A DNA stretch of 64,000 nt from Gliomastix tumulicola (Eukaryota > Ascomycota > Sordariomycetes > Hypocreales > Bionectriaceae). A program made the translations under genes and the position numbers. The stretch spans positions 2,715,336-2,779,335 of the forward strand of contig BCHX01000006.1 in NCBI GenBank assembly GCA_001599755.1, written 5' to 3'. Positions within the stretch are counted from its first letter, which is position 1. Each line of letters begins with the position of its first letter. Below are positions 43,852-54,674 of this stretch, piece by piece. The notes beneath the pieces were generated by a model, which was given only the letters and a program-made list of their open reading frames with translations, was not told the origin of the DNA and made no database searches.

Positions 43852-46684
43852 TTAGTCGTCGTCCTGGGGCTTCTTGTCCCCCGTGTCCTTGTCCTTGGAG
43901 CACCCGCACTCGCTGCGGGGATCAACGTTGCTCGTGGGAGGCTTGCTGGTGCCGCCGCCGCCGCCAGAGCAGTTGCAGTCACCGCGGGTGGTGAGGTTGG
44001 CGGCGGGAGCGGTGATGTTGGTGGGAGCGGTGGCTTTGGCGGTGGCGTTGGCGGCGGCAGCCGCAGCTTCTGCCTTCTTGAGCTCGTCGATCTTGGTCCA
44101 GTTCCAGTCGCGATTCCAGTGGTCCTCGAATCCTTGGTGTATCGCCTCGATGTCCCCCTCGCCTTTCATCCCCCATCGCCAGGCTGCCTCGCGCAGCGCC
44201 CACCAGTTGGGCGGGGAGTCCCGGCGGGTGAGGTTGCTGGACCTGACGGCCTCGGTGATGTTGGGGCCGCGGAAGCCGGGGAGGAGGAGGGGCGAGGTGA
44301 TGTTCCACGTGGGGAGGAAGGCGGTCTGCGAGGCTGTGGTGAGGGTGTCGGTGGCTTCGTCGTCGTTGCCATCGTCGTATTCGCGGATCTCGATGTCGTC
44401 TCGGACAAAGGACTCCTCGGCCTCATCGTCACTGGTGAGGAATGACTCCTCAGTGTCCTCATCCAAGGAAATGGACTCGTTCTCAGTGTCCTCATCCAGG
44501 GAAATGGACTCGTTCTCAATGTCCTCATCCAGAGAAAGGGACTCATCCTCGGTGTCCTCGACACTAGCGAGGGCCTCGTCGTTCAGATCCTCCTCCCGGG
44601 CGAGGTTCCTCGCAGTGTACTCCTCATTCCGGGCGCGAATCTCCTCTTGGACGCTCCTCGGCAGGGCGTCAGCCTTTGGCTTGATGGCCTTGTATCTGCC
44701 CTCCGTGATGTCCTTCATCACCTTGTTATAGTACTGCTTCTCGCGCCAGCTGGCCTCAGGCCCGGGGACAGGCATGCCGAAACCCTGGAGACGCGCCTCG
44801 TACAGGGCGTCACGGTGGGCCTGGCCGCGGTGGATGGGGTCGTTCTCGACCTTGGTGACGAAGTGCGCTGATGGGAAAGTTGCCCATTAGCTTTCTGTTT
44901 CTCTCTGGGACAAGGGACGGGGCTGGGAGAAGAAAGGGAGGGTTGGGGGAGTCTCTCATGCTTCTTCACGGGGGCAACTTACTGGGCGGCGGATCGGGCT
45001 TCTTGGGCTTGGGCTGCTTCCTCTGCTTCCTCCTCTTGGGCTGCTTCTTCTTCTGGACCTTCTTGGTGGGCTTCTTCGAGGCCTTTTTCTGCTTCTTCTC
45101 CGTCTTCTTCTTCTGCTTGGCCGTCTTATCACCAGGCTCGGTCACGGTCTTGGCCTTCTTGGGCTGCTCCTGCGTCTTGACCTCGGCGGAGTCCTTATTG
45201 CTGGCATCGGCGACGACCTTGACGTTCTCGTCGACGGGCTCACGACCGACGGACTCGTCATTGGCCCTGTGCTGCAGTCCAGCCATGTTGCAATGGGGCT
45301 TCTGGCAGTCGGGGTCATTCTCGGAACCAGCAAACTTGCACTGGGGCTTGCACCCCTTGCCGCAGCGGTACTGGCAAACACGACGCGGGAAGCCGGACTT
45401 CTCGCACCTGGCCATGCAGTCACACGGGGGAGGGCCCGGCGGCGGCGGCGGCTTGCGACACCCGGGCTTCTGGCAGCCGCCGGGCCGGGGCACACGCGGG
45501 GGCTCGGGCTTGTCCTCTGGCTTGGCCTCGGGCTCGAAGTCCGGCAGCCAGTGGGAATGGGGCACCTCGGGGCGAGGGTGAGGGTGAGGCTGCTCGTACT
45601 CGGCGTACTCGGGCGTCGTGCAGTAGACGCGGCACTTGGGCCTGTCGCAGATCAGCTTGCAGCCGAGCGGGATCTCGGGATAAACCTCCTCCTCCTCCCG
45701 GGGGCAGGGCTTCTTGCCAGGCTTCTTGGGAGATCCGTGGACGAGGTCTAGCGGGGGCAGAGGGCCGGCCTTGTTCTGGGAGACGTCCTCGTGGTTGTAC
45801 GGGTGAGGGGCTGGCCTGGGTTCGCGGGGTTCCGGGGAGATCACGATGGGATAGGTCTCGAAGGGGCTCTCGGGACGCTCGGACTCTTCGCGGTTGTGGC
45901 CCAGCTGCGGCTTGCGAGGGAAGCTCTCCGGCAGAGTGTCGAAGCGGGACTCATCCTCGGCAACGAGAGGGCGACGAGGAGGGTCAAACTCGACGGGGCG
46001 GCGCTCGGGCTGCTGCTGCTGCTGCTGCGGCGCCGCGGGCTCCGGGCGACGCTGGTACGGGATCTTGATGACCTCAGGCTGCTGCGATGCAGGCTCCGGG
46101 CGACGCTCGTACGGGATCTCGACGAACTGGGGCTGCGGTGCGGGCTCTGGACGACGCTGGTAAGGGATCTCGACGACCTCGGGCTGCGAGGGCCCCTGGG
46201 GATAAGCTGGGGGGGGATAGATGTTCCAAGGGAGAGGTTCCTCGCGCTGTGGCTGTGGCTGGGGCTGTGGCTGGGGCTGGTAGTCCTCGAAGCGGGCGGC
46301 GGGCTCCTCGACGAACTGGAAGGGAGTCCCAGGTCGCGCGGGGTTGGGCCCGAAGTCCTCGATGGGACGGGCAGGCTGCGTGGGGATGCGGCGAGGCTCC
46401 TCGGGCTGATCGACGACGAACTGGTAGGGCGTTTGGGGTCCGCGGGGAGGCTGGTCGGGCACCTCCTCATACTCGACGACGGGGTTGAAGGGCGCATTGG
46501 GCGAGGGCTGCTGGAGATTCTCGATGAGCTCGGGCCGACCCGGGCTCTTCTGCTCCGGCTCGGGCGTCCAGGGCCTCAGGACCTGCTCGAAGTGAGGGTC
46601 TCTGTTATTCCACTGGTAATCCTGTGGGAGGGCACTAGCGCCGGCGACGAGGCCTAGGGCCGCGGCAGTGACGGTGAACCGCAT
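43852..46684 (-). CDS. Secreted mosaic protein: Pro/Gln-rich repeats, Cys-rich core, Lys-rich block, acidic repeats (family unknown)
   Basis: Two exons, 46684-44983 and 44867-43852, spliced GTAAGT/CATCAG in phase to give 905 residues. I do not recognise a family. A signal peptide (MRFTVTAAALGLVAGASA) leads into a Pro/Gln/Glu-rich stretch with three copies of an IPYxRRPEPA repeat (about 170-225) and (PQ)n. A Cys-rich region follows (about 345-490, some 15 Cys in pairs such as CDCMARC, CQYRCGKGC) with polyproline. Then comes a Lys-rich block (about 510-565; KKKTEKKQKKASKKPTKK). After the intron is a helical segment (ASWREKQYYNKVMKDITEGR), then three tandem acidic 11-mers (ESISLDEDTEN), several N-glycosylation sequons, and a Trp-rich segment (NWWALREAAWRWG). 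The C-terminus has CNC and CGC pairs and a Gly run. The charge blocks suggest a wall, matrix or adhesive protein. This is inference only. Confidence 0.75.
44455..44560 (-). repeat. 33-bp in-frame tandem repeats coding acidic 11-mers
   Basis: Three consecutive copies of a 33-bp unit encode ES(I/L)SLDED(I/T)EN/S inside the secreted mosaic protein. They differ by a few substitutions. Confidence 0.75.
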
Positions 46685-47187
46685 ATTTGGTTGCTAAGTG
46701 ATGTTCTTATATTGGTTGGTGGTGGTGGTGCGAAAATGGTGGTTGACTTGATAGCTCGCCGGGCTCTTCATCCGCAGGAGACAGGATGAAGGTGAGTGTA
46801 AAGGGAAGCCCTGGGGATGGGAAGGCCAGGCGGGAGTGGGAGAAGAAAGGGGAAGAAAAATGTTGTGGGAGAACAGACATGTTATGTTGTCTTTATAAGT
46901 GTTGTGTGTCCTGGGGGGGCTGTAACCTGACGGGGAGAGGGTATGAAGAGGCTTGAGACCCAACATCAGCGTCCAAAAGGTCCTCACGAGAGTGCTGAGG
47001 GCAAGCCGCGCCACTGGCCAATCACAGGGAGGTTGGTTTGGTCAGGTATAGGCGGAAAGCCACTGACGGAGCGTGCGGTGTGTTGAAGCAGGGCATGAGA
47101 GAACGACGAACTGTATATTTATATGCTTTTGTTTACTTCCATGGCTATCCTGGGACGGGGGCGGGGAGGGGGGACTCATCCACCAAC
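46685..47187. other. Intergenic, promoter of the mosaic protein gene
   Basis: Upstream of the mosaic protein (-) and downstream of the monooxygenase (-). A TTATAAA on the minus strand at 46892-46898 lies about 210 nt before the start at 46684. Nothing else seen. Confidence 0.45.
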
Positions 47188-48965
47188 TCACAAACTCATG
47201 CCCTGGTCCCTCTTGTGGTAGCCCTCGCCGTTGAGAATCCTCTTCTCCCTGTTGACTATGGAGCGCGGCAGGGCAACCCCAACACCAAAGAACACAAAGA
47301 ACGCCCACTTCCAGCGGAACGGGTTGACGGTCACGCAGAAGACGAACCACCAGACCAGCTCGAGGTACGTGAAGAAGTCGAAGGCGGGCGTCGGGCTGCT
47401 GGCCTTGAGCAGTTTCGTCATGCCGATCCAGCGGCGCATCCAGAAGGGCGAGGGTCGCGCGAGCGGATCGACGAGGAACATGAGCAGGATGCGCGTGTAG
47501 ATGCCAATGTGCCAGTTGCCCACGGAACCAATAGCCGACACGTAGGTGCAGTTGATGGCCGAGATGGACGGGTGCGTCGGTGGGAAAGTCTGCAGGTACC
47601 AGTTGGGTGGCGCGTAAGGTTCGGCAAAGCAGTCGGCGGGGAGGAAGTTGAGCGACGGCCGCTGAAAGCCCGTTGCCATGATAACCATGTCCGCCTCGAT
47701 GAGCTCCTCGTGGCCCGGCCCTCCCTTGGGGACGCCCTTGGCCCTTCTGTTGACCCTCACGCCGTTGAGCTGGAAGCCCTCGATGTCGCCGCGCACCCAG
47801 TCGGCCTTGCCCTCGCGCAGCTTGTCCATCACGTCCGAGTTGACCATGGGCGTGTCCGTGAAGATGCCGTGGCTGTTCTCTTTGCCCCTCGTTGGGGGCG
47901 CCAGGTCCTCCAGGTCGCGGTAGAAGAGCTTGCGCAGCAGGAACTCGGGGATGAAGGACAGCATGGTCTCCTGGCCAAAGATATTGAGGCTCAGCAGGGT
48001 GTCCACAACAATGTTGCGCGGGATGATCCATTTCTCGGACCGCGAGAGGATGGAGATCTTGGAGGCGCCTGATTTGGACGCGTATTCGAGCGCCTCAACG
48101 GCGGAAGCGCCGCCACCGATAATGGCCAGCTTCTTGCCTCTGGCGTTTTTGCTGTCGGGGGCGAGATTGTGTGTCAGCCAGCCAGCCACTCACCAAAACT
48201 TGATGGAAGCGCGTAGAAGATGGTTTGTCAAAAAAGAAGAGAGGCATTTTATGAAGAGAACAGGCTGTCCAGTAATAGGATAGGTTCACTCACCCCGTCA
48301 GCTGGCTCGAGTGCCACACCTCGCCGCCAAACCTGTCCATGCCGGGGATGTGCGGCATCTTGATGTCGCCGCACGTCCCGACGGCCGCGATGAGGCCCTC
48401 AAAGTGGCCATTCGACGTGTCGTTGACCACCCAGCGGCCCTTGTCGTCCTGGTACACGCGGTCGATCTTGGTGTGGAAGCGCGTCTTGCGCTCGAGGCCG
48501 TACCGCTTCCACAGCTGGCGCACCTGCTCGATGATCTGCCGGCGGTCCGGGTAGCCGCGCTGCCACTGCACCGAGGGGTGGAAGCGGTACATGAGGGAGT
48601 GGATCTGCAGGCCCGAGGTCTCGTTGACGCGCTGCGAGAGGGGGGTATGGCTGGTTAGTTTGGGGAGGGGGACCTCAAGCATGTTTGTCTACGGGGATAT
48701 TTCTTCTTACTGTCCAGATGCCGCCGACGCGGTCCTTGCCACCGGCCTCGAAGATGACTACGTCGAAGCCGTGTCCGACGCAGTGCGCCGCGGCGGTGAT
48801 GCCCGTTATGCCCGCGCCGATGATGGCGACCTTGGGCCTATGCAGCTCGCGGTCCGAGGACGGCGGGTTCGGGGCGATGGTCTTGGAGATGATCCATTGC
48901 AGGAGCTGGTAGAGGAAGAGGAACGGGTGGAGGAGCGGGTTCTCGACCTGCGTGTCTGAAGCCAT
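47188..48965 (-). CDS. Flavin-containing monooxygenase (FMO / Baeyer-Villiger-like)
   Basis: Three exons in coding order: 48965-48711, 48631-48294, 48151-47188, total 518 residues. FAD-binding Rossmann motif VAIIGAGITGITAAAHC begins near residue 42. The first splice restores VGGIWTRVNETSGLQ. The FMO/BVMO fingerprint is seen as FGGEVWHSSQLTG, directly before the NADPH motif LAIIGGGASAVEALEYA, which is rebuilt by the second splice. ATGFQRPSLNFLP follows. A hydrophobic C-terminal segment (WKWAFFVFFGVGVALP) could anchor it to the ER. It would oxygenate a soft nucleophile or ketone using NADPH and O2. Intron 2 (142 nt) is longer than usual and contains a second GTGAGT near its 3' end. The next gene (SigF-like) diverges from it across a 0.9 kb spacer. 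Confidence 0.9.
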
Positions 48966-49881
48966 GGTCTCGGCTGGGTGAAGTTGACGATAGAGGGGAG
49001 GGTTCACGATGCAAGGAGAAGGAAAGAGAGACGGAGCTCGGGAGCTATCGCGTTCATATTGGACCGCGGACTTGGGTGATGAACTAGCAGTGACGTAAAC
49101 TAAGAGAGCTCCCGGCATATTCGTGCATATTCACATGCTGGACTATTGCGTTGGGTGTAAGCTCAAGCTCCGCCGTGGTCCACATCGTCGAGGAGGGGAG
49201 TGACATAGACACTCTGCTGTGTTTGGGGCCTCTCGAACAGTAGACACCTTCAACAAGGACCGAATGGTCGCAGTCCATGTGGATTTTTCGTGATTGCGCC
49301 GTTGAGCTCCTGATCGTCGTGTCTTGGAGCTGCCGAGGGCCGGAATGTGAGTCCCAGATCGGCTGCCCAGAAGCCGAGAGAACCACCACGCCCGTCTGCA
49401 AGACACTGCCATTGGGCAATGGGTCTGGATTCAATCGGCGCGATCGGTCACGCCAAAGGAAGCTGCCGGAGCTAGTCCGCCGGGCCTGTGGTAGCGAGCC
49501 AGGTACGAATCTGACCTGTTGTCTTAACAGTCTCACCCAGGAATTAGTAGTACTTTTGCGGTTCTCCAACGTTGGCTGTCGAGGGAAAGCTTCTTAGCTC
49601 GCAATGATGATGTCAGACATCTTCATTCCCCAGCTGCGTGGGCGGTGACAGGTCTGGCAGCCAACACTGCATTCCATTTTGCATGTGAAATGCCTCTTAT
49701 TATCTTGTTTACAAAAACAACAAACCGCTGCGCGACTACTGATATTTGGAGCAATTTTCCGCGCGCGAGGCCAGCTTCAGGTTCATTGATCTCTAGATTC
49801 CTCTCCAAACGCGCGCGCACATTCAGCGACTGTAGTGCGGTCGTCGAGCCTCGTCACATCCCCACGATCACATCACATACA
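48966..49881. other. Intergenic, divergent promoters of FMO and SigF-like genes
   Basis: 0.9 kb shared upstream region. CpG-containing GCGCGCGC-type runs lie near 49760-49820 before the SigF-like start. No gene supported. Confidence 0.5.
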
Positions 49882-50725
49882 ATGGAGCATCCAGGTAGGG
49901 CACTGCCGTCTTGTCGCCCAAGAACACAATTGAACACAGGGGACTCACACCCTGGCAGTCAAGGAAATCGCCGGCGTCATCACGACGCTGTGCAGAGGCA
50001 CGCCCGAGGAGCAGGAGTCGACGCTCAACTCCTTCTTCCTGCCCAACGCCTCCTTCTCGCACCCGTTCTGCCGCGTCCCGTCCTTCTCCAAGGGCGCGAT
50101 CCCGCTCGCGGGCGGCGTCGACTCGCTGTGGGTGATTCTGGGCATCTACCGCTGGTACCGGACGCTTAGCCCGCACATTGACATTATCGTTGACTCGGCT
50201 GGTGAGTACAGCGTCGCTGGAGAAGAAAAAAAAAACAGGTGGTTGGGTCAGGCCTTTCTAACAGAAACGTGGGTAGTCTTCGACCAGCGCAGCGGCCTCC
50301 TCTACGTCTCGCTGCGGCAGACCTTCGCCGTCTGGTTCATCCCGCTCTACAAGGCGCCCGTCCGCCTCGTCACCGTCCTGCAGCTCACCTCCCGCGCCTC
50401 CTGGGAGTCCAGCGAAACCGTCACGCGCAACAGCATCATTGAGGGGTCGACTCCCACCAGCGGCTGCGGTCGCGACAGCAAGGGCACCAGCACGCCCTCG
50501 TCGGCGCCTCTCGCAGGGCCCGGGCAGGAGAGGGCGCGGTACTACATCGCCAGCCAGGAGGACCTGTACCCGGTCAACGACTGCCTGCAGTTCCTGCTGC
50601 CCGGGCTGGGCCCGCTGCTGTGGTTCTGCTGGCAGCTGTACAGCTCGGCGCTGTGCGTGTTCGCGTCGCTCGTCTTCCTGCCGCTGTTCCTCGTGCTGAA
50701 CAAGGGGAAGCCTAAGGTCGGGTGA
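49882..50725 (+). CDS. SigF-like NTF2-like domain membrane protein
   Basis: Three exons: a 13-nt first exon 49882-49894 (MEHP plus one base), 49959-50201 and 50277-50725, 234 residues. The small exon is supported because it supplies the only in-frame ATG and joins in phase to VKEIAGVITTLCRGTPEEQE, the usual start of this family. The NTF2-like cone follows (LNSFFLPNASFSHPFCRVPS, WVILGIYRWYRTLSPHIDI, VFDQRSGLLYVSLRQTF, WFIPLYKAPVRLVTVLQL). The insertion SWESSETVTRNSIIEGSTPT before RARYYIASQEDLYPVND is Ser/Thr-rich. The C-terminus carries two hydrophobic spans (LLWFCWQLYSSALCVFASLV), giving likely ER anchoring. Molecular function unknown; the fold often binds small hydrophobic ligands. Confidence 0.82.
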
Positions 50726-51745
50726 GCCAGCAGCAGCAGCAGCAGTGGCAGCAAGATACACACACACACGCACACTGGATGAGATGAGACGAGACGGAGT
50801 TTGGTAGTGTAAGATGGGGGCGTTTCGGGCGTTTCCTGCTTCTCCTAATAGATTCATCATCACATTCACCTCTTGTTCGCAGGGCTTGGCCTGGCCTGTT
50901 CTGTTTGGTGCTGACGGCGGTCGATTCGGCTCGCAGGGATGAGAAAAGAAGCGGCACTTGTTTGGATCCGCCTGTAATTGTGCTACGCGAGTGCTGTAGT
51001 TTTAGGCGAGAGATCGATTCCATGACATTAATCGAGCTGCACATCTCCGGCTGAACCCGCGACGCTACTGTCTCTCTATTTATGCCCCGTCCTGCTGTCG
51101 TGATCGCTCCCACCACTATTATCAGCATTTACCCGGCGCCGGCATATCAACGGTCACCTCTCGTCGGCAGTCCCATTCGGCTCTGCGCTGCGCACTGCAC
51201 GATACTTATCACATCGCGCGCCCAAACGGCTGCACACTAGCAAGCGAAGCGAGAGAAAGCCAGGAAACGGGAACGTGGCACCCTCTCCAATTTTTCTCTC
51301 CGAAGAGGATTCGAGGATTCCAAGGACCTCTCGAGAGACAAACAAGGGTCCGTCCCATCCCAGCGTCAGATTCGATTTCCCGTGGCATCCGCCGACCGCT
51401 GATAACGGGACCCATTCGCTGGTTCGTGTATCGTCTCCGGGAGATCCAGTAACCCAGTCCTGAAGAAACGGCCGGGGGCCCGGCGCCAGTGATTAGGGAC
51501 TTTGGGGGGAGCGGTGGTTGGCAAATTGCCCATGGCGCCGGTTTATGGTATTTCCCTCACTGAAGCGAAGCACTAGCCAGCAGCAGCACCAAGCACCAGC
51601 AGAAACGGCCGGCGGCTCTGCTGGGAAATATAAATTCATGTTACAGTCAGCACTTTTCCCGCGTTTGAGTTTGGACTTTAACCCCAATTGACTCTGCTGC
51701 TGCTGCTGCTGCTGTTTCCTGTCCGCGATACTCTGATAGTAGACC
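50726..51745. other. Intergenic, promoter of the CoA ligase gene
   Basis: 1 kb with a short CAG run after 50727, CA repeats near 50758-50775, a CTG run at about 51693-51716, and TATAAAT at 51629-51635. No gene supported. Confidence 0.5.
51629..51635 (+). promoter_or_regulatory. TATA box of the CoA ligase gene
   Basis: TATAAAT about 111-117 nt upstream of the ATG at 51746. Confidence 0.45.
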
Positions 51746-53695
51746 ATGAGCGCGCCTCCCAAGTCGGCCGTCGCCTATGCCGGCGCCCCTGTGAAGTTTG
51801 CCCCTGCTGATGTCTTCACGTGGCTGTTCAGCAGTCCGTTTCAGAGGGAGAATGACTTCACGCCGGCTGGGCAGGTTGTCCCGCCGGTCGAGGACGAGAG
51901 GCCGCTGTTCATCGACGAGCTGTCTGGTGAGTCAGCCCCTATGCCTCGCCTGTGGTTCTCGTGAGTTGAACTGACTGAGCGGGCTTCCCAAGACCGCACT
52001 CTCACCCGCGGACGCCTTCACAAGGACGCCCTCGCCGTAGCCGCGGGCCTCCAGCACATCCACGGCCTCAACCCCGACGTCACGCAGTCCCTGCCCGCGA
52101 CGGCGACCTGCGCAGCACCGACCGTCGCCCCCGTCGTGCTCATCCAGCTGCCCAACTCGCTGCAGTTCGCGACCGTCGTCCTGGGCACGCTCGCCGCAGG
52201 CCTGACCGCCACCCTAGCGTCGCCTAGCCTCACCAGCGGCGAGATTGCCTGGATCCTCCGGAATGCCCGGCCGCAGGTGATTGTGACGGAGAAGGCCTGC
52301 CTGCCCGCGATGCAGGAGGCGCTCGCGAGCCAGGAGGACAGGGACTTCTTCGCGAAGACGCCCGTGTACACGGTCGACGTCGCCGGTGATCTGTACCCCG
52401 CCGCCGCGGTGGACGGCAAGCAGTCAGCGCAGGACTGGAAGGCCCTGCTGGCGTCCCCTAACAAGTCCGTGACGAAGCCGGCGAACCCGGACCCCAAGAA
52501 CCGCACGGCCATCATCCTCTGGTCCTCGGGCACGTCCGGCCGGTCCAAGGGCGTGCTGCTGTCGCACCAGGCCATCAACTTCTCCATCGCCTCGCTGTGG
52601 CACGACGCCGACTTCTTCCTGGGCCAGCAGCAGCGGTGGCTCGCCTTCGTGCCCTTCTTCCACGTGTTTGGCATGCTGAACCTGTTCATGCTGGCGATCC
52701 CGACCGGGTCGACGACGTACGTCATGACGGCCTTCAAGCCCGATGTCTTCCTCAACGGCGTCAAGCGTCGCGCGATTACGTATCTGCACATGGCGCCGCC
52801 CGTCGCCGTCATCCTGGCCAAGTCGCCGCTGGTCGACAGCCTCGCGAAGCGCGACGCGCAGGGCAAGAACGGATTCTCGAGTGTGGTCGGTGGTGTGACG
52901 GGCGGTGCTCCCCTGGGCCACGATGTCGTGAGGCAGATCTGGCACAGGCTCGGTTTCCGCGTGCGTCTGGGCTACGGTCTGACCGAGGCGACGAGCGTGA
53001 CGCTGCAGCACGGCCTGAAGGAGGGCGAGATGGAGGCGCAGGGCGGCGGCACCGGCCGGCCGCACTGGGGCGTCGAGCTGATGATTGCGGGCGATTCGTC
53101 GGACGGCGAGAAGGCGGTTGCTGCGAAGAGCGGCGATGCCGGTGAGGTTCTGATCAAGTCGCCCGGCCTGCTCAGCGCGTATCTGCCCACGAGCGGCCAC
53201 GGCGCATCGTCCGACATGTCCATCACGACGGAGGCGCTCACCAAGGATGGCTGGTTCCGCACCGGCGACGTCGGCATCATCCGGCCCGACGGCAGCCTCG
53301 CCATCACGGACCGCATCAAGGAGCTCATCAAGGTCCAGGCCTACCAGGTCGCCCCCGCCGAGCTCGAGGCCGTCCTCTGCAGCAGCGCCGAGGTTGCCGA
53401 CGCCGGTGTCGTGGGCATCTTCGACTCTGGTGCTGCGACCGAGTGGCCTCGTGCCTTTGTCGTGCCCGCTGGCGGCGAGAAGAGCGAGGACGAGCTGCGG
53501 GCGCTGGGCGACCGTCTCCGGGTGCTGGTCGAGGAGCGCACGGCCAAGTACAAGTGGCTGAAGGGCGGTGTCGTCTTCGTGCCGCAGATCCCCAAGTCGC
53601 CCAGCGGCAAGATCCTCAGGAGGATCATGAAGCAGGGCGTGAGCGGCGGGTTCGAGGTCAACGTCTACGCCAACAAGCTGAAGGCCAAGCTGTAA
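51746..53695 (+). CDS. Acyl/aryl-CoA ligase (ANL superfamily, 4-coumarate-CoA-ligase-like), probably peroxisomal
   Basis: Exons 51746-51926 and 51993-53695, 627 residues. The splice joins DELSG/DRTLTRGRLHKDALAVAAG with the family pattern preserved. ANL motifs are complete: AMP-binding loop LWSSGTSGRSKGV (about 236-248), PFFHVFGML, GYGLTEATS, the hinge region GWFRTGDVG...DRIKELIKVQAYQVAPAELE, and the C-terminal catalytic lysine in PKSPSGKILRR. The protein ends in KLKAKL; the terminal AKL is an accepted PTS1 variant, pointing to peroxisomes, where many fungal 4CL-like ligases act. The substrate (fatty acid, phenylpropanoid or other acid) is not determined. A 12-residue Ser/Gly-rich insertion (PTSGHGASSDMS) precedes the hinge. 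It lies next to the SigF-like and FMO genes. Confidence 0.9.
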
Positions 53696-53754
53696 TGCTG
53701 CTGCTGTCTTCTGCGATGCCGTCTTCTGCGAGATCTCGTCTTGTTTCGGGTTCG

Positions 53755-53775
53755 TATATATATATATATATATAT
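53755..53775. repeat. TA microsatellite
   Basis: About ten TA units just after the CoA ligase stop codon, likely in its 3' UTR. Confidence 0.8.
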
Positions 53776-54009
53776 CTCGGGCGAGCTTGGTTGTTGGAGG
53801 TGCACCTCACGCATGACGGGCTGTTGTGACAGGAGGTCACGAAGCGGACTGTTTTGAGATTGAGCCACTGTAATTTAGAACCTGAGATAGAAAATTAGGT
53901 GCAGCGATAAATTTAGCGAGCTATCATTCACATTTGAGTTGGAGCCTCAGCTTGACAGCTCAGCACCAATGGGACTTTCGATTGCTCATGAGGAACTGCC
54001 TCGCCCCAA

Positions 54010-54028
54010 GGGGGGGGGGGGGGGGGGG
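54010..54028. repeat. Poly-G run (19 G)
   Basis: Nineteen consecutive G followed by AGGG, with strong G-quadruplex potential on the plus strand. The length is liable to assembly error. Confidence 0.8.
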
Positions 54029-54088
54029 AGGGCCAACTTGGACTGGATCAACTGGACCAACCTGGATTGGATCAACTGAATGACTATA

Positions 54089-54196
54089 TGCGTGCGTGTA
54101 GGTGTGTGTAGGTGTGTGTGTAGGTGACTGTGTAGGTGTGTGTAGGTGTGTGTGTAGGTGACTGTGTAGGTGTGTGGGTGGGTGTATGTATGTGTC
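54089..54196. repeat. GT-rich minisatellite with 34-bp higher-order unit
   Basis: Built from GTGTAGGTGT words. Two adjacent 34-bp copies each end in AGGTGACT, followed by a partial copy and degenerate GGTGTATGTATGTG. Confidence 0.75.
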
Positions 54197-54674
54197 TGGA
54201 CTTTCCAAGTGCTCCTTATCTTATCTTTGGACCAGGCTCCCTAACCTGGGATGACAGCGCTGTATTTTGATGCGTTTGGTGCTGGAGGGGCAGAATTTAG
54301 TGATCGGTGCAAACGACCACCTTTGGTCATCCATTTCAACATCAACAGACGAAACCTGTCCGCGTTTGCTTTCCACCACGCACGCTTCCTGATTCCGAAT
54401 CCCAACAACCTCGTTCATCTGCAACTCCTTCCACCTCTCCCCTACTTCTTCTTGCATTCCTTCATTGACCTGATCGCATCGCTCAATCCTCATTCACTTT
54501 TGGACCCCTATTGCACCTTCCTTCCCTTCCGTCGGTCGCTTCGCGCTTGCTTCTGCGCTGCGGCAATCCCTCGTCCATCTCGCCTTCTTCCTGCGTCCTG
54601 CATCTTGACATCCGTCGCTTTGCTGTCGCTCTCTCATTCTCTGCATCTGGGCTTCGTGCCTCGGCGCCGGGGCC

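Larger units (their letters stand above)
53696..54674. other. Intergenic, repeat-rich
   Basis: Holds a TA microsatellite, a run of 19 G, a 34-bp GT-rich minisatellite, and then a CT-rich leader (about 54420-54670) before the giant gene. No gene supported. Confidence 0.5.

Noticed and set aside
47188..53695. Secondary-metabolite cluster
   Set aside because: No PKS, NRPS, terpene cyclase, DMATS or cluster transcription factor in the window.
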